This document shows positions 9,609 through 19,918 of a stretch of 50,422 nucleotides of DNA, piece after piece. A program made the position numbers and the translations under genes. Under the pieces are notes generated by a model, which worked only from the letters and a program-made list of their open reading frames with translations, ran no database searches and was not told the origin of the DNA. The stretch's first letter is position 1. Each line of letters begins with the position of its first letter. The stretch comes from Pseudomonadota bacterium (GTDB lineage: Bacteria > Pseudomonadota > Gammaproteobacteria > Burkholderiales > Gallionellaceae): positions 1-50,422 of the forward strand of contig JAJXUI010000020.1 of assembly GCA_021782995.1 (NCBI GenBank). The letters run 5' to 3'.

Positions 9609-11096
9609 GTGGAATTTAGCATAAAACAGGGCAGTCCGGACACCCTCAAATGCGGTTGTGTCGTTGCAGGCGTCTTTGCAAACGGCAAATTGTCCAAAGC
9701 CGCACAGATACTGGACAAAGCTGGCAACAAGGCGATCAGTGCACTGGTCAAGGCCGGCGACATCACCGGCAAGTGCGCATCCACCCTGGTCATGCACAAA
9801 GTGCCGGGCATTGCTGCAGAACGCATACTGCTGGTGGGCCTGGGCGACACCAAGGAACTGAATGAAAAATCCAGCGTGGAAATCCTGCGCGCCACCTTCA
9901 GGGCGCTGCACGCCACCCCGGCAAAAGATGCCACCCTGTTCATCACCGATGAAGGCGCAGGCAAGGATACCGCATGGGTATTGCGCCAGGCAGTGATCGC
10001 CGCGACCGAAGGGGCTTATCGCAGTGACAACATGAAGAGCAAGCCCGGCACTGCAGCCACGCTCAAGCATGTCACTTTTGCCTCGCTGGAAAAGCCCGCA
10101 GCTGACCTTGCGCATATCCTGAAAAAAGCTGCAGCCACCGCACACGGCATGGACCTGGCCAAGCTTCTGGGCAACCTGCCGGGCAATGTATGCACCCCCA
10201 GCTATCTCGCCCAGCAGGCAGTCACACTGGGCAAAAAACATAAAGCCATCAAGACCACCGTACTGGAAGAAAAGGACATGCAGAAGCTCGGCATGGGCTC
10301 GCTGCTTTCCGTCACCCGTGGCAGTGACGAGCCGGCCAAGCTGATCACAATGGAATATTACGGTACAGACAAAAAACAGAAGCCCATCGTGCTGGTCGGC
10401 AAGGGCATTACCTTCGACACCGGCGGCATTTCACTGAAGCCCGGTGCCGAAATGGATGAGATGAAATACGACATGTGCGGTGCCGCCAGCGTGCTGGGCA
10501 CGATGCAGGCGATTGCCGACATGGCGCTAAAGCTCAATGTGGTCGGCATCGTACCTACCTGCGAAAACATGCCGGACGGCCGCGCCACCAAGCCTGGCGA
10601 CATCGTCACCAGCATGTCTGGCCAGACCATCGAGATCCTCAACACCGATGCCGAAGGCCGCTTGATCCTGTGCGACGCATTGACCTATGCCGCGAAGTTC
10701 AATCCCGACACCGTGATCGACATCGCCACCCTCACCGGCGCCTGCATCATTGCGCTGGGCCATGTGGCCAGCGGCCTGTTCAGCAATGACGAGGCGCTGG
10801 CGCAGGAGCTGCTCAAGGCAGGCACCGAGTCACATGATCGCGCCTGGCACATGCCGCTGTGGGATGACTACCAGTCGCAACTGGACAGCAACTTTGCCGA
10901 CATGCAGAACATTGGCGGCCGCGCTGCCGGCAGCATTACTGCGGCCAGCTTCCTCGCACGCTTCACCAAGGACTACCGCTGGGCACATCTGGATATTGCC
11001 GGTACCGCATGGAAATCCGGCAAGGACAAAGGCGCTACCGGCCGCCCGGTGCCACTGTTGACCCAGTACCTGATCAACCGCGCCGACAAGAAATAA
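9609..11096 (+). CDS. pepA: Leucyl aminopeptidase (M17 family)
   Basis: This 495-residue dinuclear-metal aminopeptidase releases N-terminal residues from peptides; in E. coli the same protein also binds DNA in Xer recombination and carAB control. The N-terminal macro-like domain spans about 1-165. The catalytic domain contains [15 protein letters not shown] (metal and active-site lysine) and the signature NTDAEGRL at about 344-351. The start is GTG at 9609, 7 bases after a GGGGGA, and gives the usual N-terminus MEFSIK. holC and valS follow. Confidence 0.96.
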   Translation: MEFSIKQGSPDTLKCGCVVAGVFANGKLSKAAQILDKAGNKAISALVKAGDITGKCASTLVMHKVPGIAAERILLVGLGDTKELNEKSSVEILRATFRALHATPAKDATLFITDEGAGKDTAWVLRQAVIAATEGAYRSDNMKSKPGTAATLKHVTFASLEKPAADLAHILKKAAATAHGMDLAKLLGNLPGNVCTPSYLAQQAVTLGKKHKAIKTTVLEEKDMQKLGMGSLLSVTRGSDEPAKLITMEYYGTDKKQKPIVLVGKGITFDTGGISLKPGAEMDEMKYDMCGAASVLGTMQAIADMALKLNVVGIVPTCENMPDGRATKPGDIVTSMSGQTIEILNTDAEGRLILCDALTYAAKFNPDTVIDIATLTGACIIALGHVASGLFSNDEALAQELLKAGTESHDRAWHMPLWDDYQSQLDSNFADMQNIGGRAAGSITAASFLARFTKDYRWAHLDIAGTAWKSGKDKGATGRPVPLLTQYLINRADKK

Positions 11097-11098
11097 TG

Positions 11099-11111
11099 TA
11101 ATATATTGATT
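11099..11111. promoter_or_regulatory. IHF-like site in dispersed AT-rich element (copy 3)
   Basis: The plus strand taatatattgatt is the complement of aatcaatatatta, an exact WATCAANNNNTTR match. It starts 2 bases after the pepA stop and is followed by the AT-only stretch tatattatatatt, which runs into the holC ATG at 11124. The element fills the whole pepA-holC gap and displaces any normal ribosome binding site. Confidence 0.5.
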
Positions 11112-11123
11112 ATATTATATATT

Positions 11124-11552
11124 ATGACGCGCATCGACTTCTATACCGGGGTAGCCAACAAGCTCCAAACCGCCTGCCTGCTCTCGCAGAAAGCGATGCA
11201 GAACGGCATGCGCGTGCTGCTGCATACACCGGATGAAGCGATGGCGGCAAAGCTGGATGCCCTGTTGTGGGAGTACCCTCCCACCGCCTTTATCCCGCAT
11301 TGCCGTAGCGATGCTGCCGAAGCCAGCGATACGCCAGTGCTGATCGGCCACCATCGCGAACCGTTTGCCCACAGTGAATTGCTGATCAGCCTGCATGATA
11401 CGCACCTGCCGTTTTTCAGCCGCTTTGAACGACTGATAGAAATAGTCAGCACCGATGAGCATGACACCCGGCGTGGCCGCGAACGATTTGGTTTTTACCG
11501 TGAGCGCGGTTTTGAACTGCGTCATTTTGATTTAAGTAGTAAAAATAAATAA
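11124..11552 (+). CDS. holC: DNA polymerase III chi subunit
   Basis: This 142-residue chi subunit links the clamp loader (through psi) to single-stranded-DNA-binding protein at the replication fork. The ATG at 11124 is chosen because the family N-terminus is MTRIDFYTGV; the open frame extends 6 codons upstream into the AT-rich element. The pepA-holC-valS order is conserved in many proteobacteria. No Shine-Dalgarno is visible; the 27 bases before the ATG contain only two G residues. Confidence 0.9.
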   Translation: MTRIDFYTGVANKLQTACLLSQKAMQNGMRVLLHTPDEAMAAKLDALLWEYPPTAFIPHCRSDAAEASDTPVLIGHHREPFAHSELLISLHDTHLPFFSRFERLIEIVSTDEHDTRRGRERFGFYRERGFELRHFDLSSKNK

Positions 11553-11564
11553 CAGAAGAACGAC

Positions 11565-14393
11565 ATGACTCAATCCTCACCCGCCAGCGAACTGGCAAAA
11601 AGTTTTGACCCGAAATCCATCGAATCCAGCTGGTACCCGAAATGGGAAAATGCCGGTTACTTCAATGCCGGCATGGACAAAAACAACAAGGACAATTTCT
11701 GCATCCTGTTGCCGCCGCCCAATGTCACCGGCACGCTGCACATGGGTCACGGTTTCAACCAGACCATCATGGATACCCTGACGCGCTTCCATCGCATGCG
11801 TGGCGACAATACCCTGTGGCAGCCCGGCACCGACCACGCGGGTATCGCCACGCAGATTGTCGTCGAGCGCCAGCTCGATGCCAAAGGCATTTCACGCCAC
11901 GACCTTGGCCGCGAGAAGTTTCTCGACAAGGTATGGGAGTGGAAGGAATATTCCGGCGGCACGATCACCAAGCAGATGCGCCGCTTAGGCACTTCCTGCG
12001 ACTGGACGCGCGAACGCTTTACGATGGACGATGGCCTGTCCAAAGCCGTTACCGAAACTTTTGTGCGCCTGTACAACGAGGGCCTGATCTATCGCGGCAA
12101 ACGACTGGTGAACTGGGACCCGAAGCTGCACACCGCCGTTTCCGACCTGGAAGTGGTGCAGGAAGAAGAAGACGGCTTCATGTACCACATCCATTATCCA
12201 CTGGCGGATGGCTCAGGCCGCTTGACCGTGGCCACCACCCGCCCCGAGACATTATTGGGTGACGTGGCGGTGATGGTGCACCCGGAAGATGAGCGCTATC
12301 AGCATTTTATCGGCAAGCAGGTACAGCTGCCCTTGTGTGACCGCACGATACCGGTGATTGCCGATGAATATGTCGACCGTGAATTCGGCACCGGCGTGGT
12401 GAAAGTCACCCCGGCACATGATTTCAACGACTATGCGGTGGGCCAGCGTCACAAACTTCAGATGATTTCCGTGCTGGCACTGGACGGCAGGATCAACGAC
12501 AACGCGCCGGCCAAATACCGCGACATGGACCGCTTCGATGCGCGCAAGCAGATCGTGGAAGACCTGAAGCGCGCGAACCTGTTTGAGAAAGCAGAAAAAC
12601 ACAAGCTGAAAGTTCCGCGTGGCGACCGCACAGGCGTGGTGATCGAGCCGATGCTCACCGACCAGTGGTTTGTCGCCATGAGCAAGCCCGCACCGAAATC
12701 AAAAGACAACGCCAAAGGCATGAGCATCACCGAGCAGGCGCTCGACGTGGTGGCCAGTGGCGAAATCCGCTTTGTGCCGGAAAACTGGGTCAACACTTAT
12801 AATCAATGGCTGAACAACATCCAGGACTGGTGCATTTCACGCCAGCTGTGGTGGGGCCACCAGATACCCGCATGGTATGGTGTTAACGGTGAAGTGTTCG
12901 TTGCGCACGACGAGAAAGAAGCGCGCCACCTGGCCGACAAGGCGGATTACGCCGGCCCGCTGACACGCGACGAGGATGTACTCGACACCTGGTTCTCGTC
13001 CGCACTGTGGCCGTTCTCCACTTTGGACTGGACACCCGAGTATCCGAAAAAATCCAACACCGCGCTCGATCTTTACCTGCCCTCTTCCGTGCTGGTAACC
13101 GGCTTTGACATCATCTTCTTCTGGGTGGCGCGCATGGTGATGATGAGCAAGCACATCACCGGCAAGATTCCGTTCAGAGATGTGTATGTACACGGCCTGA
13201 TCCGCGATGCGGAAGGCCAGAAAATGTCCAAGTCCAAAGGCAATGTGCTTGACCCCATTGATTTGATCGACGGCATTACGCTGGACGACCTGATCAAGAA
13301 GCGCACCAGCGGCTTGATGAACCCGAAGCAGGCGGAAAGCATCGAGAAAAAAACACGCAAGGAATACCCGAATGGCATTCCCGCTTTCGGCACCGATGCG
13401 CTGCGCTTCACCTTTGCCTCGCTTGCCTCGCCCGGCCGCGACATCAAGTTCGACATGCAGCGTTGCGAGGGCTACCGCAACTTCTGCAACAAGCTGTGGA
13501 ATGCGACGCGCTTCGTGCTGATGAACTGCGAAGGACAGGATGTAGGGCAGAATGAAAAACTGCCGCTGGAATATTCCATTGCCGACAAATGGATGATCAG
13601 CAAACTGCAGCATGCTTCCGCCGAAATGGCAGCCCATTTTGCCGAATATCGTTTTGATTATGCCGCCCGCACCATCTATGAGCTGGTATGGGACACCTAT
13701 TGCGACTGGTATGTGGAATTGGCCAAGGTGCAGATCGCAAATGGCAATGAAGCACAGCAGCGCGCCACGCGCCTGACACTGGTGCGCGTGCTGGAAATGA
13801 TGTTGCGCCTCGCGCACCCGGTGATCCCCTTCATCACCGAAGAGCTGTGGCAGAAAGTGGCTCCACTGGCGAATGTGAAAGGCGACAGCATCATGCTGCA
13901 GCCCTACCCGCATGCCGAAGCTTCACTGATTTTTGCCGATGCCGAACAGCAGATCGCCAGGCTGCAGGAAATGGTCAACGCCGCGCGCAGCCTGCGCAGC
14001 GAAATGGGACTGTCTCCGGCGCAGCGCGTGCCACTGCTGGCCTCCGGCGACAAAACCTTCCTGCAGATGGCTGCCCCGCACCTGCAGGCGCTGGCCAAGC
14101 TGAGCGAAATCAGCCTGCTAGACAAACTGCCGGATGCCGATGCACCTGTCGCCATCGTGCATGACTGCAAGCTGATGCTGAAAGTGGAAATCGATGTCGC
14201 GGCAGAACGCGAGCGCCTGGACAAGGAAATTGCCAAGCTGCAAGTTGAAATCAGCAAAGCAGAAAACAAGCTGAATACACCGACGTTTGTGGAGCGCGCA
14301 CCCGTCGCCGTGGTGGAACAGGAAAAGAAACGCCTTGCCGATTTCAGCGCGACGATGACACAGTTGCAGACACAACGCGCCAAACTGAATTGA
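11565..14393 (+). CDS. valS: Valyl-tRNA synthetase
   Basis: A 942-residue class I synthetase. The HIGH-type motif HMGH is at about 59-62 and KMSKS at about 553-557, with the CP1 editing domain between them. The anticodon-binding domain follows, and the C-terminal coiled coil (about 870-940) is typical of ValRS. It charges tRNA-Val and edits mischarged threonine. It starts 12 bases after holC. Behind the stop (14400-14570) I see only an imperfect gccagc/gctggc hairpin without a T-run, and no terminator. Confidence 0.97.
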   Translation: MTQSSPASELAKSFDPKSIESSWYPKWENAGYFNAGMDKNNKDNFCILLPPPNVTGTLHMGHGFNQTIMDTLTRFHRMRGDNTLWQPGTDHAGIATQIVVERQLDAKGISRHDLGREKFLDKVWEWKEYSGGTITKQMRRLGTSCDWTRERFTMDDGLSKAVTETFVRLYNEGLIYRGKRLVNWDPKLHTAVSDLEVVQEEEDGFMYHIHYPLADGSGRLTVATTRPETLLGDVAVMVHPEDERYQHFIGKQVQLPLCDRTIPVIADEYVDREFGTGVVKVTPAHDFNDYAVGQRHKLQMISVLALDGRINDNAPAKYRDMDRFDARKQIVEDLKRANLFEKAEKHKLKVPRGDRTGVVIEPMLTDQWFVAMSKPAPKSKDNAKGMSITEQALDVVASGEIRFVPENWVNTYNQWLNNIQDWCISRQLWWGHQIPAWYGVNGEVFVAHDEKEARHLADKADYAGPLTRDEDVLDTWFSSALWPFSTLDWTPEYPKKSNTALDLYLPSSVLVTGFDIIFFWVARMVMMSKHITGKIPFRDVYVHGLIRDAEGQKMSKSKGNVLDPIDLIDGITLDDLIKKRTSGLMNPKQAESIEKKTRKEYPNGIPAFGTDALRFTFASLASPGRDIKFDMQRCEGYRNFCNKLWNATRFVLMNCEGQDVGQNEKLPLEYSIADKWMISKLQHASAEMAAHFAEYRFDYAARTIYELVWDTYCDWYVELAKVQIANGNEAQQRATRLTLVRVLEMMLRLAHPVIPFITEELWQKVAPLANVKGDSIMLQPYPHAEASLIFADAEQQIARLQEMVNAARSLRSEMGLSPAQRVPLLASGDKTFLQMAAPHLQALAKLSEISLLDKLPDADAPVAIVHDCKLMLKVEIDVAAERERLDKEIAKLQVEISKAENKLNTPTFVERAPVAVVEQEKKRLADFSATMTQLQTQRAKLN

Positions 14394-14556
14394 CTGTCTT
14401 GGGAAATCGGATACGCCAGCTTTAGTCACGTGGAACGCTGGCGCTTGCCATCTTTGCATGTCGGCGGGTGTCGTGCTGCCTGACGCTGCAGCGTGAAGAT
14501 ATGTTACGCCAAGCTTTAGATTCGCTTCGCCTCGCGATACATAAATATCATAATTA

Positions 14557-14569
14557 AATCATATAGTTA
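14557..14569. promoter_or_regulatory. IHF-like site in dispersed AT-rich element (copy 4, one mismatch)
   Basis: The plus strand aatcatatagtta differs from WATCAANNNNTTR at one base (A to T at position 6). It ends one base before the complement of the kinase stop codon at 14571-14573, so it sits immediately 3' of that gene, and an AT-rich flank covers 14544-14556. Confidence 0.4.
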
Positions 14570-14570
14570 T

Positions 14571-15866
14571 CTATTCATCGCCGGCATTGCCATGTTCTGC
14601 AAGCAGGTGGCTGATGCGGGTATTGGCAATCGACAGGCGCTTGACCAGCAAGCGCAGCAAGGCATCGCTGAACTGGTAGCGGCATTCTGCAGAAGTTTTT
14701 TCCAGCAGCTGGGTTTTGATATCGATCAGCGTCACTGCTGTTTTGGAAACCACATCCGTCGTGCGCTTGGCATTATTGTCGGCAAAGCTGGCCATCTCGC
14801 CAAAGCAGTCTCCGGCATGAATCAGATTCAACAAGCGTCCCTGCTTCGAAACCTTCACCGTGCCCTGGGCAACCACATACAGCGATTCCCCGCTGTCACC
14901 ATCACTGAAGATGACTTCATCCGGCTGCAACTTGACCCACTCGCTGATACGCAACACTTCCCAGATTTCAAGGTCATGGAAATTCTTGAAGAAGGCCAGC
15001 GCTCGCAAGGTGTCATATTTTTCGGTATCCACCTTTTCCTGTTCAGGCAGGCGGTTGCTGAAAAACGAAACCAGATCGCGACCAAATTCGTCCCACGTCT
15101 GGTAACGCAGTTTCACATCTTTCTGCATCGCCTTCATCACGATCTTGTCCAGCGCAGGGGGAATTTCCGGGCGATAGGTGCTGGGCGGGGGTGGGTCGAT
15201 ATTCATAATCTGGTAGATCATGCTGTAGTTGTTGCGCGCATCAAACGGCAGGCGGCCAGTCAGCAATTTGTACATGGTCACCGACAGCGAGTAGATATCT
15301 GTCTGGTGCGTCAGCATCTGTTCGCGGATCTGTTCTGGTGACATATAGGCAGGCGAGCCAACACCGCTGACCTGGGTCGACTCTTCATTGGTCAGCAGTG
15401 CGGAGCCGAAATCCGAAATCTTGATGTCGTTGTCGCCGCAGATCATGATGTTTGCCGGCTTGATGTCACGGTGGATCACCCCCTGGAATTGTGCATACTC
15501 CAGTGCCTTGCTGCTTTTGTAGATGATCTCGGCAATCGTGGAAAGGGATTGCAAATGGTCCACCTCGGCCAGTTTCTCCAGGCTGGTGCCATCGACAAAT
15601 TCCATCACCATGTAATTCACTTCGCTGTCATCCACCACCGCTTCATGAATTTTCACGATATTCGGATGTGACAATTTCCCTGCCAGCGAAGCTTCACTCA
15701 GCAAGAGTTTGCGGAACGCCTTTGCGCGCTGGTTATCCTGGAGTACCGCCAGATTGAAGCGTTTGACAGCAACCATCTGGCCTGCGGGATCCTCTGCCAG
15801 AAATACCGTGCTGGTGGCGCCGCGTCCCAGTTCCCTGATAATCCTGTATTTGCCGATTGTATCCAT
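14571..15866 (-). CDS. Soluble Ser/Thr protein kinase with C-terminal cyclic-nucleotide-binding domain
   Basis: A 431-residue protein from the ATG at 15864-15866; an upstream frame extension gives an implausible N-terminus. The N-terminal Hanks-type kinase domain (about 7-265) has the glycine loop GRGATSTV, the lysine in VAVKRF, HRDIKPANIM (about 130), DFGSA and SPAYMSPEQ, so it should be active. The C-terminal CAP/PKA-type cyclic-nucleotide-binding domain (about 300-415) carries FGEMASFADNNAKRTTDV, matching the phosphate-binding cassette FGE...R. No membrane segment is seen, so it is cytoplasmic. I infer a kinase gated by cAMP or a similar nucleotide. The phosphodiesterase at 24088-24852 would be a natural counterpart. 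Confidence 0.88.
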   Translation of the reverse strand: MDTIGKYRIIRELGRGATSTVFLAEDPAGQMVAVKRFNLAVLQDNQRAKAFRKLLLSEASLAGKLSHPNIVKIHEAVVDDSEVNYMVMEFVDGTSLEKLAEVDHLQSLSTIAEIIYKSSKALEYAQFQGVIHRDIKPANIMICGDNDIKISDFGSALLTNEESTQVSGVGSPAYMSPEQIREQMLTHQTDIYSLSVTMYKLLTGRLPFDARNNYSMIYQIMNIDPPPPSTYRPEIPPALDKIVMKAMQKDVKLRYQTWDEFGRDLVSFFSNRLPEQEKVDTEKYDTLRALAFFKNFHDLEIWEVLRISEWVKLQPDEVIFSDGDSGESLYVVAQGTVKVSKQGRLLNLIHAGDCFGEMASFADNNAKRTTDVVSKTAVTLIDIKTQLLEKTSAECRYQFSDALLRLLVKRLSIANTRISHLLAEHGNAGDE

Positions 15867-15991
15867 ATAGGCAGCAGAAACAATACTTAAGAATGGGTCA
15901 ATATTAACACGAGACCATGCCAGCCCCCCAGGCAACCGATATTCGGCAGCAGGCCACGGGAACTGGCAATCGAATGCAGTATCATAGCGGA

Positions 15992-17422
15992 ATGAAGAAA
16001 TTGCCGTTATTTATCCTGCTTAGCTGTTTCAGCATGACCAGCCACACAGAAGGCCTGCCTGATCTTGGCGATGCCTCTCAGCAAGTCATTACCCCCCAGC
16101 AGGAACGCCTGATCGGCGAACAAAGCATGTTGCAGATCCGCAGCGACAAAAGTTACCTTGACGACCCCGAAGTAGCGGATTACCTGAATAACCTGGGCGG
16201 CCTGCTGGTTTCCAATAGCCCCGACCCAGGCCAGCCGTTTGAATTTTTCGCCATTAATGATAATGCAATCAATGCATTTGCTTTGCCCGGCGGATTTGTC
16301 GGGGTGAATACCGGGTTGATTACCACGGCACAAAGCGAGTCCGAACTGGCTTCGGTACTGAGCCATGAAATCGTGCATGTCACGCAGCATCACATCGCAC
16401 GCATGATTGCGGGGCAGAAATATGACTCGCTCGCCGCGATGGCACTGATCGCCACGGCCATCCTGTCTGCCCGCAGCAACCCGGACGCGGCAATGGCCTC
16501 CATTGTCGGCGCACAGGCAGGCGCCATGCAACGGCAACTCAACTTTACCCGCGAACATGAACAGGAAGCCGACCGCATCGGTCTTAACATCTTGCAAAAG
16601 TCCGGCTTCGATACCCGGGCAATGCCGGCCTTCTTCGAACGCCTGCAAAAGGCCACCCGTCTGCTGGAAGGCAACACGCCCACCTACCTCCGGACACACC
16701 CTGTTACCAACGAGCGTATTGCCGATATTGCGAATCGCGTGCAGCAACTGCCATTCCACCCGGTTGCCAGCAGCCTCGACTTCCAGCTGGTGCGCGCCCG
16801 GCTGCTGAGCCAGCAAAAATCCCCCAGTGAAGCCATCAGCTATTTTACTTCAGCATTGGGCAATAAAAAATTTGGCAACCCGGTCGCCCAAAGATATGGA
16901 CTGGTGCTTTCCCTGCTGCAAAACCACCAGCTGACACTGGCCGCGCAGGAATTTGAAGCGCTGAAAAAGCTGGTGCAGACCAATGCGATGATCGCAACAC
17001 TTGCGGGAAAATTGCGCAGAAGCGGCGCAATCAAGGATGAAAATATCGTGGAGTTTTACCGGACAGCCACGCAGAATTTCCCGCAACATCGCGCCCTGCT
17101 ATATGACTATTCTGAAGTATTGATGCAGGCAGGCAGATATTCGGATGTCGTACCACTGTTGAACCAGCAGGTCATCAACTCTCCCGACGACCCCAGGCTG
17201 TACGAACTGCAGGCACAAAACTATGCTGCACTGAACCGCCCGCAGGAAGAACACCACGCCCTCGCCTACAACTACCTGCTGCATGGCAACCTGCGAGGTG
17301 CCATAGAACAACTGGAACTGGCCAAGCATGCTGGCAACAACTTCCAGGAACTTTCAACCATCGAAATCGAGCTGAAGAAATACCGTGCAATTGCAGCGGC
17401 ACAAACCAGGCAGTCTCAATAA
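15992..17422 (+). CDS. bepA: Periplasmic M48 metalloprotease/chaperone with TPR domain (BepA-like)
   Basis: A 476-residue protein from the ATG at 15992 (MKKLPLFILLSCFS...), which begins a signal peptide; the frame runs upstream without support. The zinc protease motif HEIVH is at about 125-129 and the third ligand lies in EHEQEADRIG (about 187-196). The C-terminal half (about 280-470) is helical TPR-like. BepA/YfgC assists LptD and BAM assembly and degrades misassembled outer membrane proteins. It is the only plus-strand gene in the 14.5-42.3 kb block and is divergent from the cNMP-kinase gene. Confidence 0.9.
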   Translation: MKKLPLFILLSCFSMTSHTEGLPDLGDASQQVITPQQERLIGEQSMLQIRSDKSYLDDPEVADYLNNLGGLLVSNSPDPGQPFEFFAINDNAINAFALPGGFVGVNTGLITTAQSESELASVLSHEIVHVTQHHIARMIAGQKYDSLAAMALIATAILSARSNPDAAMASIVGAQAGAMQRQLNFTREHEQEADRIGLNILQKSGFDTRAMPAFFERLQKATRLLEGNTPTYLRTHPVTNERIADIANRVQQLPFHPVASSLDFQLVRARLLSQQKSPSEAISYFTSALGNKKFGNPVAQRYGLVLSLLQNHQLTLAAQEFEALKKLVQTNAMIATLAGKLRRSGAIKDENIVEFYRTATQNFPQHRALLYDYSEVLMQAGRYSDVVPLLNQQVINSPDDPRLYELQAQNYAALNRPQEEHHALAYNYLLHGNLRGAIEQLELAKHAGNNFQELSTIEIELKKYRAIAAAQTRQSQ

Positions 17423-17495
17423 ACATCTCTAAGATTGCCGCATTCAATCTCCCGTCAGGATAAATGCCGGCAAACTTGCCTGATGTGCTTTGTAC

Positions 17496-19130
17496 CTACT
17501 TTTTTGTACCGGACATTTTAACCAGCATACATGCAATGCTATATTTAAGGTCACAGCTTTTCTGCATCTGCTCTAGAGCACGTTTTTCCTGATGCAGGTA
17601 TTTCAAGGTCAACGCCTGATCAAAATAGGCTTTGGCATAATCAGGGTCAAGGGCCAGAGATTTGTCAAATTGCGTCAATGCATCCTCATAGCGCCCTACA
17701 TTGAAATAAGCCGCACCCAGGTCGTGACGCAATACCGCACTCTCCGTTTTCCATAGGCTGATTGTGAGTTCATAGTGCTTAACCGCCTCAGGCCACCTGC
17801 CATTCTTCGCTTCAGCATTGGCAAGGTTATAGTAGATACGGGAAGCCAATGGCTCCTTTCCGGTCTGCAGCAGCATGGCGGCATCTTTCCACAAGCGATA
17901 ATTGTCAGACATCACCCACAAGCGATTATATGAAACGGACATCATGACAACAACGAGCAGCAAGGCCAGCACCAAAGTTTTCCTGTTTGGCCATCTCGCA
18001 TATATTATTGCATAGCCCAGTATTATTCCCGGCAACCACAAATAGCTCCGATAAATCACGAATATTTCCTGGATCCTGATGCTGGAAAACTCCAGCAGGA
18101 ACTGCCCCCAGACATAAAACATCGCCAGCCCAAGCAAACCTGCCATGCGTGGTATGAAGAGCAACCTGATTGCCACAGCACCTGTTGCAAAAAATGCCAG
18201 CAATCCCAGCCAGCCCTGCCACACGCCCAAGGATGTAATAAACATCTCCCGCATGTCTATCGACATCCAGGCAGGATTGGGCAGCACCATCAGCAGGAAA
18301 TATTTGAAGAAAAGACCCGCCTGGGTCAGCACGCTCAACAAGTGTAAAACTGGCCGGCTCACATCAAGTTGCTGCGAAGCAAACATGCTCGCCGAATCTG
18401 CCTCATAGGGCGTACCGATAACACCCTTTGCCATCAGGATGGTATTGATCCCGACGACTATCAATCCCAGCCAGGTGAAGAAGAGCGCTCTATTCCCTGC
18501 ACGAATGTCCGTCCTCAATAATATCGTTTCAGCCGCCAGCAGGGCGGGCGCCAGCACACTATGCTCCTTGGAGAACACAGCCAAAGCATAGGCAATCACT
18601 GTTAGCACCAACCAGATGTGTTTGCCACTCATCAAGCCGCGTATATACGCCAATTGCATCAGCAATGAAAACAGCGTGGCCATCAGGATGCTGCGTTGCG
18701 CAATATAGCCAGTGGCGTAAACCGCCACCGGATGCGCCGCAAACAGGAGCGCGCCCAGCCAGGCAGCCCAATGCGCTGCTGATGCAGGCAATTTTTCCTT
18801 CATGGTGTAACTGAGCAACATCCTGATCAGGAAGAACAGCGCAATGACACTGCCCGCGTGCAACAACAGGCTGGCCAGGCGATATAAATGGGTAAACTCA
18901 TTATCCACCAGCAGGTAAGTCCAGACGATGCTGATATTGGGTAGCCAGCGCAAGCCAAAATGCGCATCTGCTCCTACATAATGGGATAGAAACTTATCAT
19001 CAAACAGGTTGAAATCATCAAAAAACAGCGGGCTATTCAGGAATGGCAGATACAGCATGCAGGTGAATAGCAACAAGCCCAGAATCCATATGCGATCCCG
19101 TTCCAACAGATAGCGCTTTATTTTTTTCAC
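17496..19130 (-). CDS. Polytopic GT-C-like membrane protein with C-terminal TPR repeats, next to pilin
   Basis: A 544-residue protein. The longest frame starts at 19187, but that start lies inside the pilin terminator; the GTG at 19128-19130 (MKKIKRYLLERD) fits better. Roughly ten hydrophobic helices span 10-400. The first periplasmic loop carries an acidic pair (LFFDDFNLF, about 38-39), as in GT-C glycosyltransferases that use lipid-linked sugars. The last about 120 residues form three TPR-type repeats (for example RYEDALTQFDKSLALDPDYAKAYFDQA). It is directly downstream of pilA, where pilin glycosyltransferases are found in Pseudomonas (tfpO/tfpW). Glycosyltransfer to pilin is an inference; it is not recognisably PglL/PilO. 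Confidence 0.75.
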   Translation of the reverse strand: MKKIKRYLLERDRIWILGLLLFTCMLYLPFLNSPLFFDDFNLFDDKFLSHYVGADAHFGLRWLPNISIVWTYLLVDNEFTHLYRLASLLLHAGSVIALFFLIRMLLSYTMKEKLPASAAHWAAWLGALLFAAHPVAVYATGYIAQRSILMATLFSLLMQLAYIRGLMSGKHIWLVLTVIAYALAVFSKEHSVLAPALLAAETILLRTDIRAGNRALFFTWLGLIVVGINTILMAKGVIGTPYEADSASMFASQQLDVSRPVLHLLSVLTQAGLFFKYFLLMVLPNPAWMSIDMREMFITSLGVWQGWLGLLAFFATGAVAIRLLFIPRMAGLLGLAMFYVWGQFLLEFSSIRIQEIFVIYRSYLWLPGIILGYAIIYARWPNRKTLVLALLLVVVMMSVSYNRLWVMSDNYRLWKDAAMLLQTGKEPLASRIYYNLANAEAKNGRWPEAVKHYELTISLWKTESAVLRHDLGAAYFNVGRYEDALTQFDKSLALDPDYAKAYFDQALTLKYLHQEKRALEQMQKSCDLKYSIACMLVKMSGTKK

Positions 19131-19153
19131 AGTATTTTTCTTGCCTGATAGAT

Positions 19154-19180
19154 AAAAAAAAACCCCTCCGAAGAGGGGTT
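19154..19180 (-). terminator. Rho-independent terminator after pilA
   Basis: On the minus strand AACCCCTC-TTCG-GAGGGGTT (8 pairs, UUCG tetraloop) is followed by a T-run. It lies 17 bases after the pilin stop. A second small hairpin (atacatc-agc-gatgtat, 19182-19198) touches the stop codon. Confidence 0.92.
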
Positions 19181-19197
19181 GATACATCAGCGATGTA

Positions 19198-19749
19198 TTA
19201 GTTCGGGCACTGGAAGAATTTCAGCGCGATTTCTTCGGTAATGCTAGATACTGTACCTATACCAGTTGTACCTGAACCCGCCTTGCCGGAAGCGTTTACG
19301 CAAGTCCAGTTGATCGCGGTACCGCCAGCCTCACCAATGATCACAAGATGCTTATCATCAATTGTATTGGCCTTGATTTTGCCTTTCTGTACCAGGATAT
19401 CAAGGATAACAGAGGTAAGAGGCGTGCCATCTACTGTCATAGTATTGACTTCAGACGGCAAAGTAACCTTTTCACCACTCTTGATACCGATCGAACCCCA
19501 CAGGTTTGGAGTGTTGCCAGTAACAGATGCTGTTGTGGAAACAATTGTAGCATCCGGGAAACTGCCGTTTTCCTGGTAATACATGGCCAATGCCAGTTTT
19601 ACGGAATCCAGTGTGGACTGCACTTTGGACAGTTTTGCTTTAACCACATAGTCCTGATAAGCAGGAATCGCAACCGCGGCCAGAATACCGATAATGGCAA
19701 CCACGATCATCAATTCGATCAGGGTGAAACCCTTTTGAATCTTTTTCAT
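19198..19749 (-). CDS. pilA: Type IVa major pilin (prepilin)
   Basis: A 183-residue prepilin. The type III signal [31 protein letters not shown] places prepilin peptidase cleavage after Gly7, N-methylation on Phe, and the conserved Glu at +5 of the mature protein. The globular domain is Thr/Gly/Ser-rich and has a C-terminal cysteine pair (NWTCV and FFQCPN), consistent with the disulfide-bonded D-region. It has a good ribosome binding site (AAGGGAGC), a -24/-12 promoter and a terminator, so it is expressed as its own highly transcribed unit. The pilus assembly genes (pilB, C, D, M-Q) are not in the window. Confidence 0.94.
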   Translation of the reverse strand: MKKIQKGFTLIELMIVVAIIGILAAVAIPAYQDYVVKAKLSKVQSTLDSVKLALAMYYQENGSFPDATIVSTTASVTGNTPNLWGSIGIKSGEKVTLPSEVNTMTVDGTPLTSVILDILVQKGKIKANTIDDKHLVIIGEAGGTAINWTCVNASGKAGSGTTGIGTVSSITEEIALKFFQCPN

Positions 19750-19805
19750 GTTAATGCTCCCTTAAATAAGTTGAATGAAACACATCGAGTGTGCTGATTT
19801 CTAAT

Positions 19806-19823
19806 TAGCAGGAAGTATGCCAA
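19806..19823 (-). promoter_or_regulatory. Sigma-54 (-24/-12) promoter of pilA
   Basis: The minus strand reads TTGGCATACTTCCTGCTA. The invariant GG and GC are exactly 10 bases apart, and TTGGCA-N7-TGCT matches the RpoN consensus well. It lies 57 bases upstream of the pilA ATG. RpoN with the activator PilR drives pilA in Pseudomonas, so the same is inferred here. Confidence 0.8.
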
Positions 19824-19918
19824 CTTGTGAGGGCACAGCAATTTCCTGTATTTACAGCAGCTTTCAGTTTACGATAATTTCGATTTACGTTGCAAGCATG
19901 ATTACCGATTTATTTTTC

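Noticed and set aside
12837-13913. 358-residue minus-strand open frame inside valS
   Set aside because: valS is unambiguous with both synthetase motifs; the antisense frame has a composition typical of shadows (high His, Arg, Gln).
14400-14570. Terminator or small RNA after valS
   Set aside because: The only hairpin is imperfect with a large loop and lacks a T-run; nothing else supports an RNA gene.
19131-19187. ATG at 19187 as start of the GT-C/TPR protein
   Set aside because: The first residues would be encoded by the pilA terminator stem and T-run; the GTG at 19130 avoids this.
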